64,000 nt of DNA from CAWGMT01 sp963823675 (GCA_963823675.1 CAWGMT010000013.1:372001-436000), one strand, 5' to 3'; counted from the stretch's first letter, positions 1 to 10,279 are shown. The notes: generated from the letters alone by a model not told the origin. Numbers and translations are program-made.

Positions 1-985
1 CTTCCTGATACAACCAGCCCAGATTGTTGTAGCTCAAAGGCCGGGCCGGATCGAGCTTGAGCATCTTTTTGTAGACTTCGATCGCCTCGGCGTTGCGGTC
101 CTTTTCGGTGAGGGCGTCGGCAAGGTACTCCAGGAAGAGGTGGGAGTCGGGCTCGAGCTGGGTTGCCCGCTCGAGCCAGGGCAAGGCTTCGTCGATACGG
201 CCTTCCCGGTGCAGAGTCAAACCGAGGTTGGCGTGGACTTGGGTGAGATCAGGCTTGAGCCTGAGAGCCTCGAAGTAACTGGCGCGCGCCTCGGTGTACT
301 GCTCCATCGCCCGGTAGACATTCGCGAGGTTGTTATGGGCCTCGGCAAGGTTGGGCTCCAGAGTGACCGCCGCCAGGCAATGCGGCAACGCCTCGTCGGC
401 ATCGCCGCGGTCGAGAAGATACTGGCCAAGATTGGTGCGGGCCTGAGCCAGGTTGGGATTGAGCGCGACTGCGCGGCGGAAATGTTCCAGCGCCTCATCG
501 GTTTTTCCCAGCACCCGATAGACCGTGCCGATATTCGAGTGGGTCATCGCGTCGTCGGGACGCAAGGCCAGAGCGGCTTCGAAGTGTTCCAGCGCTTCGT
601 CGGTCCGTCCCAGCGCTTGCAAGGCGAGGCCCAGGTTGTTGTGGGCCTCGGGATAGTCGTGCCAGAGCTGCAAAGCGGTCCGGCAGCAACCGGCCGCACG
701 CTCGAACTGGCCGATCGCCCGGTAGGCCTCGGCCAGATTGGCGTGGAAGGCGGCCACACTGGGACGAAGGGCCACGGCTTTACTGATGAGCTCGATCGCC
801 TTGGCCGATTGCCCCTGCTGGTGAAAGACCACGCCCAGAAGATGAGCGGCGTCGGCGTGGTTGGGGTCCCTGACCAGAACAGCGTGATATCCGCGCGCCG
901 CGGCGATGAGCTCGCCGGCTTGATGATGACGGAACGCCTGGACCATCTCCGCTTGCACGTTGCTATTCGCCAGAGGCCGGTCCAT
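1..985 (-). CDS. TPR-repeat protein, 3' end outside window
   Basis: Read on the minus strand, this frame is open from an ATG at 985 to the window edge, so the C-terminus is missing. It encodes at least eight consecutive tetratricopeptide units of about 34 residues, with repeated signatures such as AHNNLG, AFHANLAEAY and EALEHF. The codon before the ATG is an in-frame TGA, which fixes the start. The array resembles the TPR half of O-GlcNAc-transferase/SPINDLY-like proteins common in planctomycetes, but no catalytic domain is visible here. No signal peptide is seen. The gene lies 93 bases downstream of the LEPR-XLL gene on the same strand and may be cotranscribed with it. Its role is probably protein-protein interaction; the partner is unknown. 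Confidence 0.85.
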   Translation of the reverse strand, partial: MDRPLANSNVQAEMVQAFRHHQAGELIAAARGYHAVLVRDPNHADAAHLLGVVFHQQGQSAKAIELISKAVALRPSVAAFHANLAEAYRAIGQFERAAGCCRTALQLWHDYPEAHNNLGLALQALGRTDEALEHFEAALALRPDDAMTHSNIGTVYRVLGKTDEALEHFRRAVALNPNLAQARTNLGQYLLDRGDADEALPHCLAAVTLEPNLAEAHNNLANVYRAMEQYTEARASYFEALRLKPDLTQVHANLGLTLHREGRIDEALPWLERATQLEPDSHLFLEYLADALTEKDRNAEAIEVYKKMLKLDPARPLSYNNLGWLYQE

Positions 986-1078
986 TCACGAAGTCTCGGT
1001 GACCACGAGGCAAAACTTGAACCATTTCCGGATCGGGAGCGTCCCGTCCGTCGACGGTACCAATCTTTGCCGGCGAAC

Positions 1079-3730
1079 TCAATCGGCCCGTTTGCGCTGC
1101 GGCCGCGCGGTGCAGGCACGACGAGCTACTTGTGAATTCGGGTTCTTGCCCGCGCCAGGGTCGATGAGGAATGCGGGGCGGGAAGGAGCGGCGCGGTCGT
1201 TCGATGGCCGATCCCTTTGATTGAAGTGCGTCTGCGCCACCAGCGGCGGAACGGGGTCCTGAAGCCGGCACGCTGCGACGGCTACCACGAGGAGGCCGGC
1301 TGGGAATTCGATGTCGGCGCGCGCGTTTCTTTCGCCGATGCTGCGTCCTCGGCGTGGTCCGGTCGCGAATGCCTCTGGCCCGAGCGAGGCGACGACCGTC
1401 GTCTGCAAGCGAGCGGAATCGCGATCGGGACGGGCGATGAGAGCAGCGGAGGGCGTGGGGCCGAACCAATCCCGGATCGTGCCGGCCACGCGAAGCAACC
1501 ACTCCGGTCGGGGCATCGCACGTTGGTCGGCCAGGATGCTCGTGGCATCCGGGTCGAGCCGATCGGCGGCCTCTGGGGCGTTCGCGCCCTTAGCCTGACG
1601 GCCCGATCGATCCTTCGACCCTGCTTGATCGACGTCCGCTACCGGGCCGATGTCTCCACTCGATCCGGTCTGAAACATCGACACATAGTGAATTCCTGGA
1701 ATCAGGCCGCTCGCGCCGTCGGCGAGCGCGACCGACGTGCCGTCCACGGACGGGCCGACCGAGGCGATTTCCGACCCCGTCGATCCCGGCTGCCCCATCA
1801 GGCTGGTGTTGAGCGTGAAAAGCAGGTTGGACGGGATCGGTCCACTCGAGCCTGCGGTGACGTCGGCGGCCTGGAAAGTCACTGGCCCCTGGAATGTTGG
1901 CGCCGGACTTGGGTTCGGATCGGCGACGGGCGGCAATAACAGGCCGAGCGCGAGAGCCTCGGACTGTCCGATACCGTTGCCAGTAATTTTCTCCCAATCC
2001 ACGGGACCGATCTTGAGCAGCCATTCGAAACGGGTTGGTTGCGAGCCGACATTGGCAAACCGGATCTGGTAGACACCATCGTCCAGGTTCATGAAGTAAT
2101 TATTGAGCCCATCCGCGCTACCGGCGTCGAGTGTACTGGTCTGGGATGCTCCGATCTGCTGTACCGAGATCGATCCGCCGTCCACGACCGTTTGCAGCTT
2201 GTACAAGCCCGCGACGATGGCGACGAAACGGTAGGTGACCGCCTGGCCGGGGTCGAGTTCGACCGATTCGGAGAACGTGTCTCCAATGGACGACGGGGCG
2301 GCGCCGATCTGCTCGGGCCAGAGGACTCCCAGATTGCCGGGGATCGACAAACCGGCGCGAGCGGACACAGTAAATGTCGCCAGCTCGCCCGCCGGCTCGC
2401 CCGGCGCGATTACGGCCTGGCCGGCCAGGTCGCGCAGCGCGTCATCGGCAGGAGAGACCAGGCTGTACGCTCCGGCTGGAAGGGGCTCGTCGATGATCAG
2501 CGCGAGCTGGTGCTGGCCGGTGTCGTAGCTCCCGGCGGTGATCGGCCAGATGCGGCCCGCCGAATCGACCAGTTCGAGAGCATCTTCCGCTTGATCGACC
2601 ACGAACAGGTTGCTCAAGTCGATCGGGCCCGAGAAACCAAGGTTCAGGCTGGTCGGGCTCGAGCTGAGCGGGTCGAGCCAGTTCATTGACGAGCCGGTCA
2701 CGGTCGTCGGCTGTGAATGAGGAACTGCGGCGAGACTGAGCTGGAATGGAAATGGACCGCCGGGCTGATTGAATCCGAGCACGCCCGGAATCCCCAGCTC
2801 AGGGTTGTAGCCGCTCGTCCCATACGGAAGGTAGCCTGCCCCCGAAACGCCCACGAAGTAAGTGCCCGGCTGCAAGCCGGCGAAGAGGTAAGGATCGCCC
2901 GGGTCGCTTGGTAAACCGGTCCCGGAAAGTGCCGACGCCACGACGGAGCCGTCAGAGCGGAAGAGGGTAACGTCGGCCTGGAGCATACTACCGATGCTAT
3001 TCGCCTGCACCGCAAGCCCGACCTGCCAGAGATTCCCGGGCGTCGGGCCCAGCGTGAACTGGTAGAGGTCGACCGCAAAGCGATAGTCGTCCGGGTTCAA
3101 GTATCCCGTAATCGTCGTGACCCCCGAGCCAGGCGCGGGGAGCGGGGATGCGTTCTGGAAGCTGGCGCCCTGGCCGTTAACCGCGAACTGGCCGATGGCG
3201 ACCGGCTGGAATGAGCTCGACAGTGAGTCCCAGGCCGGTCCCGGTTGGATCGCGTCGGCCAGTAGGTCAAAGACGGTCGCGCCTTCCACGCAGACCTGAT
3301 AATTCCCAGGTGCCAGGGCGGGACCGGGAATGGGAATCGAAACCTGGACCTCCTGCGATCCTGCAATCGTCACGGTCGTAACATTCTCCACCGGAGGAGG
3401 GTTATCCGGACCGAGGATCTGAGTGATGATCGTGCCGTCGCTTGCGAGCTGGTCGATCTCGAAGTCTGCGTCGGAGTCCACGAAATTGAGCAAGGCGTAA
3501 AGCTTCAGGTCGCTGGTCGAGCCGAAACCGTCAGGTAGCATGCCAACAATTTGTGATATGGCATTTTGATCGAATGTGATCTCGACCTGGGGAGGCGTGG
3601 TCAACCGGTCAAGCGTGACCGCGTTGATTCCGGGTAGGCCGGTCGCCAGCAGGCAGCGCGGTTCGAGCGAGTCCAGGATGAATCGGCGGTAACCGGTTGC
3701 GGGGCGACGGTATCGGCGATGCGGCTTCAT
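1079..3730 (-). CDS. LEPR-XLL domain exported protein, large
   Basis: An 883-residue protein. Residues 1-30 contain the planctomycete LEPR-XLL motif (LDSLEPRCLLA) after a basic start (MKPHRRYRR), which is characteristic of very large exported planctomycete proteins. The middle has beta-sandwich-like segments rich in Gly, Ser and Asp, with repeated phrases about beginning and end positions (PGNYQVCVEG, LQPGTYFVGVSG, LDDGVYQIRF) like pre-peptidase C-terminal or Ig-like domains. The last 150 residues are Arg/Ala-rich and less regular, ending in a proline-rich tail. No catalytic motif was recognised. It lies upstream of the TPR gene and follows a second LEPR-XLL gene on the same strand. It is probably a surface or extracellular structural protein. 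The C-terminal 150 residues could partly reflect a frame error. Confidence 0.8.
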   Translation of the reverse strand: MKPHRRYRRPATGYRRFILDSLEPRCLLATGLPGINAVTLDRLTTPPQVEITFDQNAISQIVGMLPDGFGSTSDLKLYALLNFVDSDADFEIDQLASDGTIITQILGPDNPPPVENVTTVTIAGSQEVQVSIPIPGPALAPGNYQVCVEGATVFDLLADAIQPGPAWDSLSSSFQPVAIGQFAVNGQGASFQNASPLPAPGSGVTTITGYLNPDDYRFAVDLYQFTLGPTPGNLWQVGLAVQANSIGSMLQADVTLFRSDGSVVASALSGTGLPSDPGDPYLFAGLQPGTYFVGVSGAGYLPYGTSGYNPELGIPGVLGFNQPGGPFPFQLSLAAVPHSQPTTVTGSSMNWLDPLSSSPTSLNLGFSGPIDLSNLFVVDQAEDALELVDSAGRIWPITAGSYDTGQHQLALIIDEPLPAGAYSLVSPADDALRDLAGQAVIAPGEPAGELATFTVSARAGLSIPGNLGVLWPEQIGAAPSSIGDTFSESVELDPGQAVTYRFVAIVAGLYKLQTVVDGGSISVQQIGASQTSTLDAGSADGLNNYFMNLDDGVYQIRFANVGSQPTRFEWLLKIGPVDWEKITGNGIGQSEALALGLLLPPVADPNPSPAPTFQGPVTFQAADVTAGSSGPIPSNLLFTLNTSLMGQPGSTGSEIASVGPSVDGTSVALADGASGLIPGIHYVSMFQTGSSGDIGPVADVDQAGSKDRSGRQAKGANAPEAADRLDPDATSILADQRAMPRPEWLLRVAGTIRDWFGPTPSAALIARPDRDSARLQTTVVASLGPEAFATGPRRGRSIGERNARADIEFPAGLLVVAVAACRLQDPVPPLVAQTHFNQRDRPSNDRAAPSRPAFLIDPGAGKNPNSQVARRACTARPQRKRAD

Positions 3731-3806
3731 GGGAATAGACTCGCCCGTGTTGAGTTTCTATCGCTGTGCGTCGCTGGCGGTCGAGACGAAGAACCGAAGT
3801 CTCTAG

Positions 3807-5276
3807 TTAAACCTTAGCTTTCTTGATCGATCTTGGTGTCAAGATTTCGAGAGCGGCGTCCACGGCCTGGAAGATGTTGGACGTGGTACCGAGTGTCACC
3901 GCGGCGGGCGCGGTCTGGGTCGCGGCCGTTTGCGCGGCCGCCCCGGGCGCAGCCGTCGTGGTGGCGCTCGATGTGACCGACGAGCTTGGTTGGTCGGCCG
4001 TGCTCGGTGTGGCGGACGAACCAGCAGCGGAAGAAGCGACGTCGAAAGACACGGCCCAGGCCTGAAGACTGCCGACCGAGATCAGACCCGGCGCGCCGAC
4101 GCCCGCCCCGGTGCCGGCGCCGATGCCTTGGATGAGAGCGTTGTTCGTCACGCCGCCGCCCTGATCAGGCTGCTGCGGCACGACCGTGTTGGGCGGTTGA
4201 ATCGGCGCCTGATATTGGTTGCCGAAGTTGACCAGGAGCCCGTAGCCGCCGATCGGTCCAGGCCCACCTGCCTGAAGGACCTTGAAGTAGTACTGCTGTC
4301 CCGACTGTACGCTCGACACCGTGAGGCTGATGGTTGCTCCCAGCGTGGTGGCCGACACCTGGCCGACCAGCCCCAGGGACGAGTTGTAGACCTGGAGCTT
4401 GGGCGCGAGCGAGCTCAGATTGCTCGATTGCGCCGTAACCGTCATGGTGCCGGTTGTCGTGGAGGGCACGTTGGCGGTGAACCACTCGGACTGATTGGAA
4501 GTCGTGATGTCCAGGCCGGGCAGGCTGATCTGGGCAGTGCTCGTGATGTACGAGTTGAGGTTCGTCGCAGTCAGATACGTACTGTTGTGCTGGCTGCCGT
4601 TATTGAACTGGTCGAACTGTCGGGTGCCGTAAATGGACTCGATGCCGGAGATGTCGTCGGTGGTCAGCGCCTGCTTGATTCCGTTGTAGGTTCCGTACAT
4701 CACCGCGGTGGAAACCGTCGAATCGCCCAGCCCGAGTGCGTGGCCGATTTCGTGAGCCGCGACGGTCATGATGTCGTAAGTCGAGTTGATCTGCCAGTTG
4801 AGGTTGGAGTTGAAGAGGATGTCGCCGGCGTCTGTGCCGCCGTTGGCCGGTGGGGGCAAAAAGGTCTCGGCGAGCACCCCCGACGCCAGCGGGATCGCGC
4901 CGATGCGAATGTCGCCGAACCGGGGATCGTCTTGTTGATCGCCGGAAACGCCGACCGCCTGTCCGCCGTCGGAGACCAGGGCCAGGTTGACGTTCGTCGC
5001 GCCTTCCCAGAGCGCCGCGGCCTGCTCGAACTGCTGTTGCCAGGTCGCCGTGGGGTAATTGGCATTCATCGTCTTGAAGAGGGCGCTCGGAGTGCCGCCG
5101 ACGCTCGTGCCGTCGGGCATGAAGCTGTAAGTGATGCGGCTGTCGTAAGTCCACATGTCGCCCAGCGTCGAATACAGCAGCAATCGGCTCTCCAGCCCCT
5201 CGATCTGGGGACGGACGATTCGGTTACGCGGAGACTTTTTGCCACGTAGATTGTTGGTAACGCCGAGGCCGCGCAT
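3807..5276 (-). CDS. LEPR-XLL matrixin-like metallopeptidase
   Basis: A 489-residue protein starting MRGLGVTNN with the planctomycete motif IEGLESRLLLYS near residues 25-37. Residues about 40-215 form a matrixin/M10-type zinc peptidase: a region around FEQAAALWE, then the zinc-binding motif HEIGHALGLGDS with three ligands (H, H, D in place of the usual third H), and a downstream VMYG that fits the Met-turn. Residues about 235-350 look like a pre-peptidase C-terminal beta domain (WFTANVP, YYFKVLQAGG). The C-terminus is Ala/Ser/Thr-rich, low-complexity sequence. It is likely exported and acts outside the cytoplasm on proteins. The HExxHxxGxxD variant is known among metzincins. It is adjacent to another LEPR-XLL gene on the same strand with a 76-base gap. 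Confidence 0.88.
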   Translation of the reverse strand: MRGLGVTNNLRGKKSPRNRIVRPQIEGLESRLLLYSTLGDMWTYDSRITYSFMPDGTSVGGTPSALFKTMNANYPTATWQQQFEQAAALWEGATNVNLALVSDGGQAVGVSGDQQDDPRFGDIRIGAIPLASGVLAETFLPPPANGGTDAGDILFNSNLNWQINSTYDIMTVAAHEIGHALGLGDSTVSTAVMYGTYNGIKQALTTDDISGIESIYGTRQFDQFNNGSQHNSTYLTATNLNSYITSTAQISLPGLDITTSNQSEWFTANVPSTTTGTMTVTAQSSNLSSLAPKLQVYNSSLGLVGQVSATTLGATISLTVSSVQSGQQYYFKVLQAGGPGPIGGYGLLVNFGNQYQAPIQPPNTVVPQQPDQGGGVTNNALIQGIGAGTGAGVGAPGLISVGSLQAWAVSFDVASSAAGSSATPSTADQPSSSVTSSATTTAAPGAAAQTAATQTAPAAVTLGTTSNIFQAVDAALEILTPRSIKKAKV

Positions 5277-5717
5277 GGTTCCACTCCGTCATTTTTCAAG
5301 TGGTGGGTTCAAGTGGCTGGAACGGATTTGGGGGAGTTCGTGAGGCCGAGCCCCCCGCGAGGGAACGATTCGCCGCAACCAGTTAGGTTTCGAAGGCTGT
5401 GTGTGCGGATCGTCTTCTAACTTAACCGTAGTTCGTGTGTCGCTCGGTCCCCGAAGTGATGAGAAAATCAAACACACTTGATATTGATTCGATCGAAGCG
5501 GCTCGTGAAACGAAAACCGCTGGATTCGATGCTGACAGAGATCGGCACCGGTTTCTCAGGAACGGCCGACGCTCAAAGCATCGCTGTCGCGCCGCTTCGA
5601 AACGATCGCGGCGGCACATCCCCGTGAGAGATGTACCGCCGATCGATCAGTACCGAAACGCTTGGGATGAGACCCGGCTCGAAATCCGCCGGTCCTATCC
5701 TTCAAGTCGCCCTGGAA

Positions 5718-6392
5718 TCAATACTGGCCCGAAGACTTGACGGGAGCTTGAGGAGCACCGAGCACCTTGGCGGGAGCCTGAGGAGCCGGAGCAACTTTGC
5801 CAGGGGCCCAAGGAGCCGGGCCCATCTTGCCAGGGGCCTGCGGGGCCGGAGCAATCTTGCCAGGGGCATAAGGGGCCGGAGCAATCTTGCTGGGGGCCTG
5901 CGGGGCCGGAGCAATCTTGCTCGGAGCGACCGGCATCGGATCATACTTGTGAGGGGCCTGGGGCGCCGGGGCAACTTTGCCAGGGGCATAAGGGGCCGGA
6001 CCCATCTTGCCAGGGGCATAAGGGGCCGGGGCCATCTTGCCAGGAGCCCATGGGGCCGGGGCCATCTTGCCAGGGCCCTGGGGAGCCGGAGCGATCTTGC
6101 CCGGAGCATAAGGCGCCGGAGCAAACTTGCCAGGCGCCTGAGGCGCCGGGGCAATCTTGGACGGGGCATAAGGCGCGGGAGCAATCTTGCTCGGGGCCTG
6201 CGGGGCCGGGGCAACCTTGCTCGGAGCGACCGGAATCGGATCATACTTGTGAGGGGCCTGGGGCGCCGGTGCAACTTTGACCGGAGCTTGGCCCTGGGGC
6301 AACACCTTACCTGGGCCTTGAGCTGTCGCCATGGTCCCTTGCGGGCTTTGGCCAGACAGACTCAGAGCAAGAACTAGTACCGCACTGGTCAT
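5718..6392 (-). CDS. Exported Ala/Pro/Lys repeat protein
   Basis: The chosen start is the ATG at 6392, which has AGAGGA a few bases upstream and opens a signal-peptide-like sequence (MTSAVLVLALSLSG). A longer frame reaching 6512 lacks a signal and is not supported. After the signal nearly the whole 224-residue protein is built of a repeated unit near APxKxAPAPQ or APGKMAPAPW, encoded by a 30-bp tandem DNA repeat. A variant unit containing HKYDP recurs twice about 100 residues apart, so there is a higher-order repeat. The positive charge and proline spacing suggest an extended, polyanion-binding or cell-surface protein, but no function can be assigned. The gene stands alone, and repeat-number variation between strains is expected. 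Confidence 0.75.
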   Translation of the reverse strand: MTSAVLVLALSLSGQSPQGTMATAQGPGKVLPQGQAPVKVAPAPQAPHKYDPIPVAPSKVAPAPQAPSKIAPAPYAPSKIAPAPQAPGKFAPAPYAPGKIAPAPQGPGKMAPAPWAPGKMAPAPYAPGKMGPAPYAPGKVAPAPQAPHKYDPMPVAPSKIAPAPQAPSKIAPAPYAPGKIAPAPQAPGKMGPAPWAPGKVAPAPQAPAKVLGAPQAPVKSSGQY

Positions 6393-6954
6393 CGCGATGT
6401 CCTCTTGTGAAGAGTGAGGTTGTCGGTCAACGTCTCGATCGAGTCGGTGAGTATTGATTCCCCTGATGGTTCGGCACGGCCGATCCTGGAAGCGTCCGAT
6501 CGCCAACACCACCGTTCCCTAGCGGTTCACACCGAAACGCAGCAAGCGCTTCCGAGCAAACCGAATCCCCAGCCGGACCGGGGAACTGATCACGAAGGCC
6601 TTGGCACGGTGGCGGAAGCCTCAAGCCGGTCTTCATGGCCGACTCTCGCTCTCCACCCCAGGGGTGGCCATGCCCTTTTATCGGCGACCCTCTTTCCTCG
6701 ATTCAATAAATTTGAGAAATTCGACAAGTTAACGGCTTGACGAACTCTAGGGGCTTTGACGAGTTTCAAGGGAGATAGCGAAAGCAGTTGGCAAATTGAC
6801 ATCGACCTGGCGGGCGTTCGAAGCCGAACCATCATCAGGTCTCTGGGAGCGGCGCCTGGCAAGGGATGCGGCCGAAATCGGCGGATCGACGATTCCGCTA
6901 CGTTTCGCAAGATCACGCGCCGATGCAATCTCGCGAGTAAAACTTAACACGCGT
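6393..6954. other. Intergenic stretch, no gene seen
   Basis: This 562-base stretch lies between the start of the repeat protein (minus strand) and the exported protein (plus strand). It should hold both divergent promoters, but no clear -35/-10 pair, hairpin or coding-like frame was convincing. Confidence 0.5.
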
Positions 6955-8524
6955 ATGGGGGGCAGCATGCGTATTGGCAACGGGCTCGGCTGTTTGGTGG
7001 TTTGGGCGGCGGCCGCCACACTCGGAGTGGCGGCGCAGCCAGGGGCCGAGCGTGTAACGTCAGTCCCGCTGGGCGGATCTCTGGAAGGGCAGACTGGCGA
7101 GCATTATTACGGCGTCTACGTCCCGACCCGCTTCGGCGGCGAGTTGCGGATCACGACGACCGTGGGCAAGATTTCTGAACTGAAAGGCCCTAACGGGGTG
7201 GCGCGTTCAAACGGCCAAGACGTGGGGACCGACCAGCAGGGCTGGCATACCTTCAAGGTTGAGGGCGCGGCCAAGCCATACACGATCGCGACCACGTTCG
7301 TTCAGGTCGGCGAGAGCACGAAGCGGCCCTGGAACTTCTATTACTGGCCAACCAAGGCCGATTCGATCCACGAACCCTGGGCGGGGGGAAATGGCCGCGT
7401 TGACACCACGCTTCAGAGCGTCGGCGGCGACGACCAGATGATTGCCGCGCCCGGGGGTTACATCCCGCCCGGTCAGGACATCGTGCTGGCTGGGCCCAAC
7501 GGGCTGCTCGAAACTTTGCCCGCGCCCGGCGACGATGCGACATGGTTCCCCAATATCTACGACGATCTGACGTGGCTTGGTCCCGACAAGGAGCATGGCG
7601 GCCAGGTCACGCGCTTTCGAGACCCCGTCGCCGCTCTTGAAGTACGACCAGATTTTTGGCACGTCAGCCCGACAGTGGGAGGCGGCATTCAGCCAGAACA
7701 AAGACATCACGCGCTGGCCCGGCCACTGCCTGGGCGGCGCCGTCGGCTCAATCCTTTTGAACGAGCCGGTGCCGTCGCCGTCGTCGGGCTTTACCAAAGA
7801 CGAGCTCAAAGCCCTTTGGGCCGAACTGGGCGAAAACCACTACAACCAGCGGATCGGCGATTATGCGACCGACATCCCGCCCGGACCGCCGCAGCCGGGA
7901 CCCGACGTGTGCGACTACCGGGCGCCGCGCGTGCACGCCATGCTTGAGACCCATATTCGCGGCGAGAAGAAGGCCCTCCTGGGCAACCTTCGTGCCTTTC
8001 CCCCGCGGGGAACGGTCAACGAAGTCTGGAACCACGGCATCTACAAGTACATCGCCACGATCGAAGCCATACCCGGCCGCGGCCCTCGGGCGGTGCGCGT
8101 CTCGGTCGAGCTGCACGCCAACTCGGGCTCGATGCTCAACGGTCAGGATGACAAGGATCGCGTGATCAACTACGTCTACAACCTCGTCTATGGACTTGAT
8201 GGCCGGGTCGACGAGACAAACCCCTACGCGGCCGACTGGGTCTCCGTCAAGGGCGATGCGCTCTTCGCGCCCTTGAACATCCTGGAACTGCTCGAAACGC
8301 GCTGGGGCGGCCACAACCAGTGGGTAACCGAGGCGAACGTCCGCTCGATCGATATGGCCAATGGCGGCGGCGTACCGGCGCGACTCGCCAGCGCGCCACC
8401 ATCGTTCCGCCCCGTGTTGCAGTACGAGGCCGGACGAGCACCGCTGATCGCCGATGGCGACGGCGGGATGCGATCCGGCCCCAGGTTCGGCGGTTTCTTC
8501 CGAAACTTCTTCGGCGGGCGCTGA
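6955..8524 (+). CDS. Exported protein with possible Cys-His catalytic core (frame break near 7625)
   Basis: Two alternative ATGs (6955, 6967) precede a hydrophobic signal sequence ending near GVAAQPGAE. The frame reads well to GGQVTRFRD near 7620, then continues in the next frame from TPSPLLKYDQIF to the stop at 8524, so one base is gained or lost around 7600-7640. The merged product is about 522 residues. The N-terminal part resembles a beta domain (GGELRITTTVG). The C-terminal part has GHCLGGAVGSIL followed by FTKDELKALW and later NHGIYKYIATIE, a Cys...His arrangement that recalls transglutaminase-elicitor or papain-like folds. That assignment is a weak inference. It is secreted or periplasmic. 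The break looks like a sequence error because both halves keep good codon use. Confidence 0.65.
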
Positions 8525-8946
8525 GACCTGGCTCAACGAGCCAGCACAAAGCGCGGGAACCCAAAGGAGTGCCCCCCGCTCCTGGCTACGGCCCGTCTCT
8601 GAGCTGCCTTCGCGGGCGACTCGGGGCCGGGCCGTTCGGCTTGGCGGTGAACCGTGACGCTTCGCGCGGCGATTCGCGGCGCGGCGAGCGGCCTTTTCCG
8701 GTCGCGCGGGAACGGCCGAATTTGCAGGATGAAGCGACCGCTTTACCTAAACGACCCCGCGGCTCACCGGTTTCGTCATTTTCGTCACGGTTGTTCAAGT
8801 TTCCCGAGCCGCCCGGTCGATCTCACTCATCGACTCGGAAGGTTGCCGCGAATCGCTCAAACCAAGACGACGACACGAAGACTCGAGAACCGGAAACGGC
8901 CAACGCGCGACACAACGGAACCGCGAGGGGCGCAAGGGGTGCTGCC
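8525..8946 (+). other. Intergenic stretch, no gene seen
   Basis: A 422-base stretch before the small membrane-protein gene. Long open frames cross it but have Arg/Ser-rich, off-frame composition. No terminator or promoter could be called with confidence. Confidence 0.4.
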
Positions 8947-9486
8947 ATGAGTCAAACCCAATTACTCCCATCAGTCATGACGGTTCGATCGCGGTGCATG
9001 GTCCCAGATGCGCTGCCGATCTTGATCGAGGTGCCCAGGATCGAGACGGTCGGACGCAAGACTCGCGTACGGTCCAACCAACCGGCTCATCCTGCCGAGT
9101 GGCAACGCGGCATGCGTGGTCGCCGGCCCCGGCGCCGACTGCGCCGCCACGTTCGCCTCTCGGCCTGCACTCTCCTTGCAATGACGCCGTTCGCTTTCGC
9201 GGCCTGCTTCGCCTGGTCCGGCCGCCCGGGCCCGGCGACGCCGCCGCCAGGCTCGGCATCTCGCAACGACGGGCCCCAGCGCGTGTGTCTGGTTGATCCC
9301 GGACGCGAGGATGGCTTTGTTGACGGACGACGAACCGCTTCGATCGACCATCGGCCCGTGACTCTGCTTTCGATCGAAGCGGCGAGCCCGGCAACCGGTC
9401 CCGAGGCGGAGCAGCAGCCCGTCATCCTGCCGGGTTACTTGTTGCCTGACAACAGTCGCGAGGAGCCGGTGCATGAGGGAAGTTGA
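8947..9486 (+). CDS. Small single-pass membrane protein upstream of BY-kinase
   Basis: A 179-residue frame starting MSQTQLLPSV. It has a strongly basic stretch (RGRRPRRRLRRHVR) immediately followed by a hydrophobic helix (LSACTLLAMTPFAFAACFAW), so it is an N-in single-pass membrane protein, and a Pro/Glu-rich C-terminal tail. The family is not recognised. The stop overlaps the next start (ATG at 9473), so it is translationally linked to the BY-kinase gene and followed by an ExeA-like ATPase. A membrane partner or activator of the cytoplasmic tyrosine kinase would fit this position, but that is inferred from context only. The start could lie further upstream because the frame is open before 8947. 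Confidence 0.5.
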   Translation: MSQTQLLPSVMTVRSRCMVPDALPILIEVPRIETVGRKTRVRSNQPAHPAEWQRGMRGRRPRRRLRRHVRLSACTLLAMTPFAFAACFAWSGRPGPATPPPGSASRNDGPQRVCLVDPGREDGFVDGRRTASIDHRPVTLLSIEAASPATGPEAEQQPVILPGYLLPDNSREEPVHEGS

Positions 9487-10263
9487 CGCCGCACTCGAAC
9501 GCGCCTTCGCCCTGCGCGACCAGGCAGACCGGCCCCGGATGGTCCCCCCTGCCCCCCATGTGCCCGCGCGCACGCCGCGCAGTGCTCCCACCGGATCGTC
9601 CGATCCGCCCGCGCGTCAGTCCGAGGCGGCGCCAACGACCGAGTTGCAATGGCCGTCGATCGTTCTGAGCCTGGAGCGCGAGTGGGGAGACCGGTTTGAA
9701 CGGATGGCGGACCTCGTTCGCAAAGCGCGGCACCAACAGAACCTGAAGGTCCTCCTCTTCACAAGCTGCCATCGAGCGGAAGGCCGGACGACCCTCATGC
9801 TGACGTTGTCGCGCGCTCTGGCTCGCCATCCCGAGCGCACCATTCTGGTCGATGGCGATCTCACGGGGCCGATGCTGGCGCGGCTCATGGGCTTGCGCCC
9901 CGCGGTCGGTTTTGATGACGTCGTCGAGAGCGGACAGGCACTCTCGGAAGCCCTGATCGACGCAAGCGACGATCACCTCACCCTCTTGCCGATGCGGTCC
10001 GCCGTGACACGGCCGCGCGACTTTCTGGCCAGCCCAGGCTGGACTTGCAGTCTGGCGCGGCTGCGCCGGGAATTTGATCTGATCTTGATCGATGGCGGCC
10101 CTCTGTTCACGGGCCTGAGCGCGGCGGCGCTGCATCGCTCGGTCGACGCCGCCGTTCTGGTACACCACCGCGGCTTGAGCGGCCAGCGCGAATCGTGCGC
10201 GCAATCGAGGTGCTCGACGGCGGAGGCGTGCCGATTCTGGGACTGGCCGAGACCTTCGTCTAG
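9473..10263 (+). CDS. CpsD/CapB-type bacterial tyrosine kinase-like ATPase (frame break near 10185)
   Basis: This is a MinD-like P-loop protein of the exopolysaccharide BY-kinase family. A disordered Pro-rich N-terminus (about 60 residues) is followed by a Walker A-like loop (HRAEGRTTLML, degenerate compared with GEGKT), a Walker A' (ILVDGDLTGP) and a Walker B (LILIDGG). The frame from 9473 runs on through a Cys/Trp-rich stretch into the next gene. Shifting one base near 10180-10190 restores the family C-terminus (IEVLDGGGVPILGLAETFV) and a stop at 10261-10263. So the apparent fusion with the ATPase downstream is probably an artefact. BY-kinases control chain length and export of capsule or EPS; here the locus carries only this and an ExeA-like ATPase. 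Confidence 0.75.
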
Positions 10264-10279
10264 TAGGGATGGAGGCCCT

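Noticed and set aside
140..1135. 331-residue plus-strand frame over the TPR gene
   Set aside because: It is the antisense of a clear TPR array on the minus strand; no domain logic and the composition is that of a shadow frame.
3930..5249. 439-residue plus-strand frame
   Set aside because: Antisense to the LEPR-XLL metallopeptidase, whose HEIGH motif and sorting motif are convincing.
5631..6377. Plus-strand Arg/Gly repeat protein
   Set aside because: Reverse complement of the Ala/Pro/Lys repeat gene, which has a signal peptide and a ribosome-binding site; the plus frame has neither.
5718..6392. Tandem 30-bp repeats as a CRISPR-like array
   Set aside because: No unique spacers; the repeat is a continuous coding repeat with a signal peptide.
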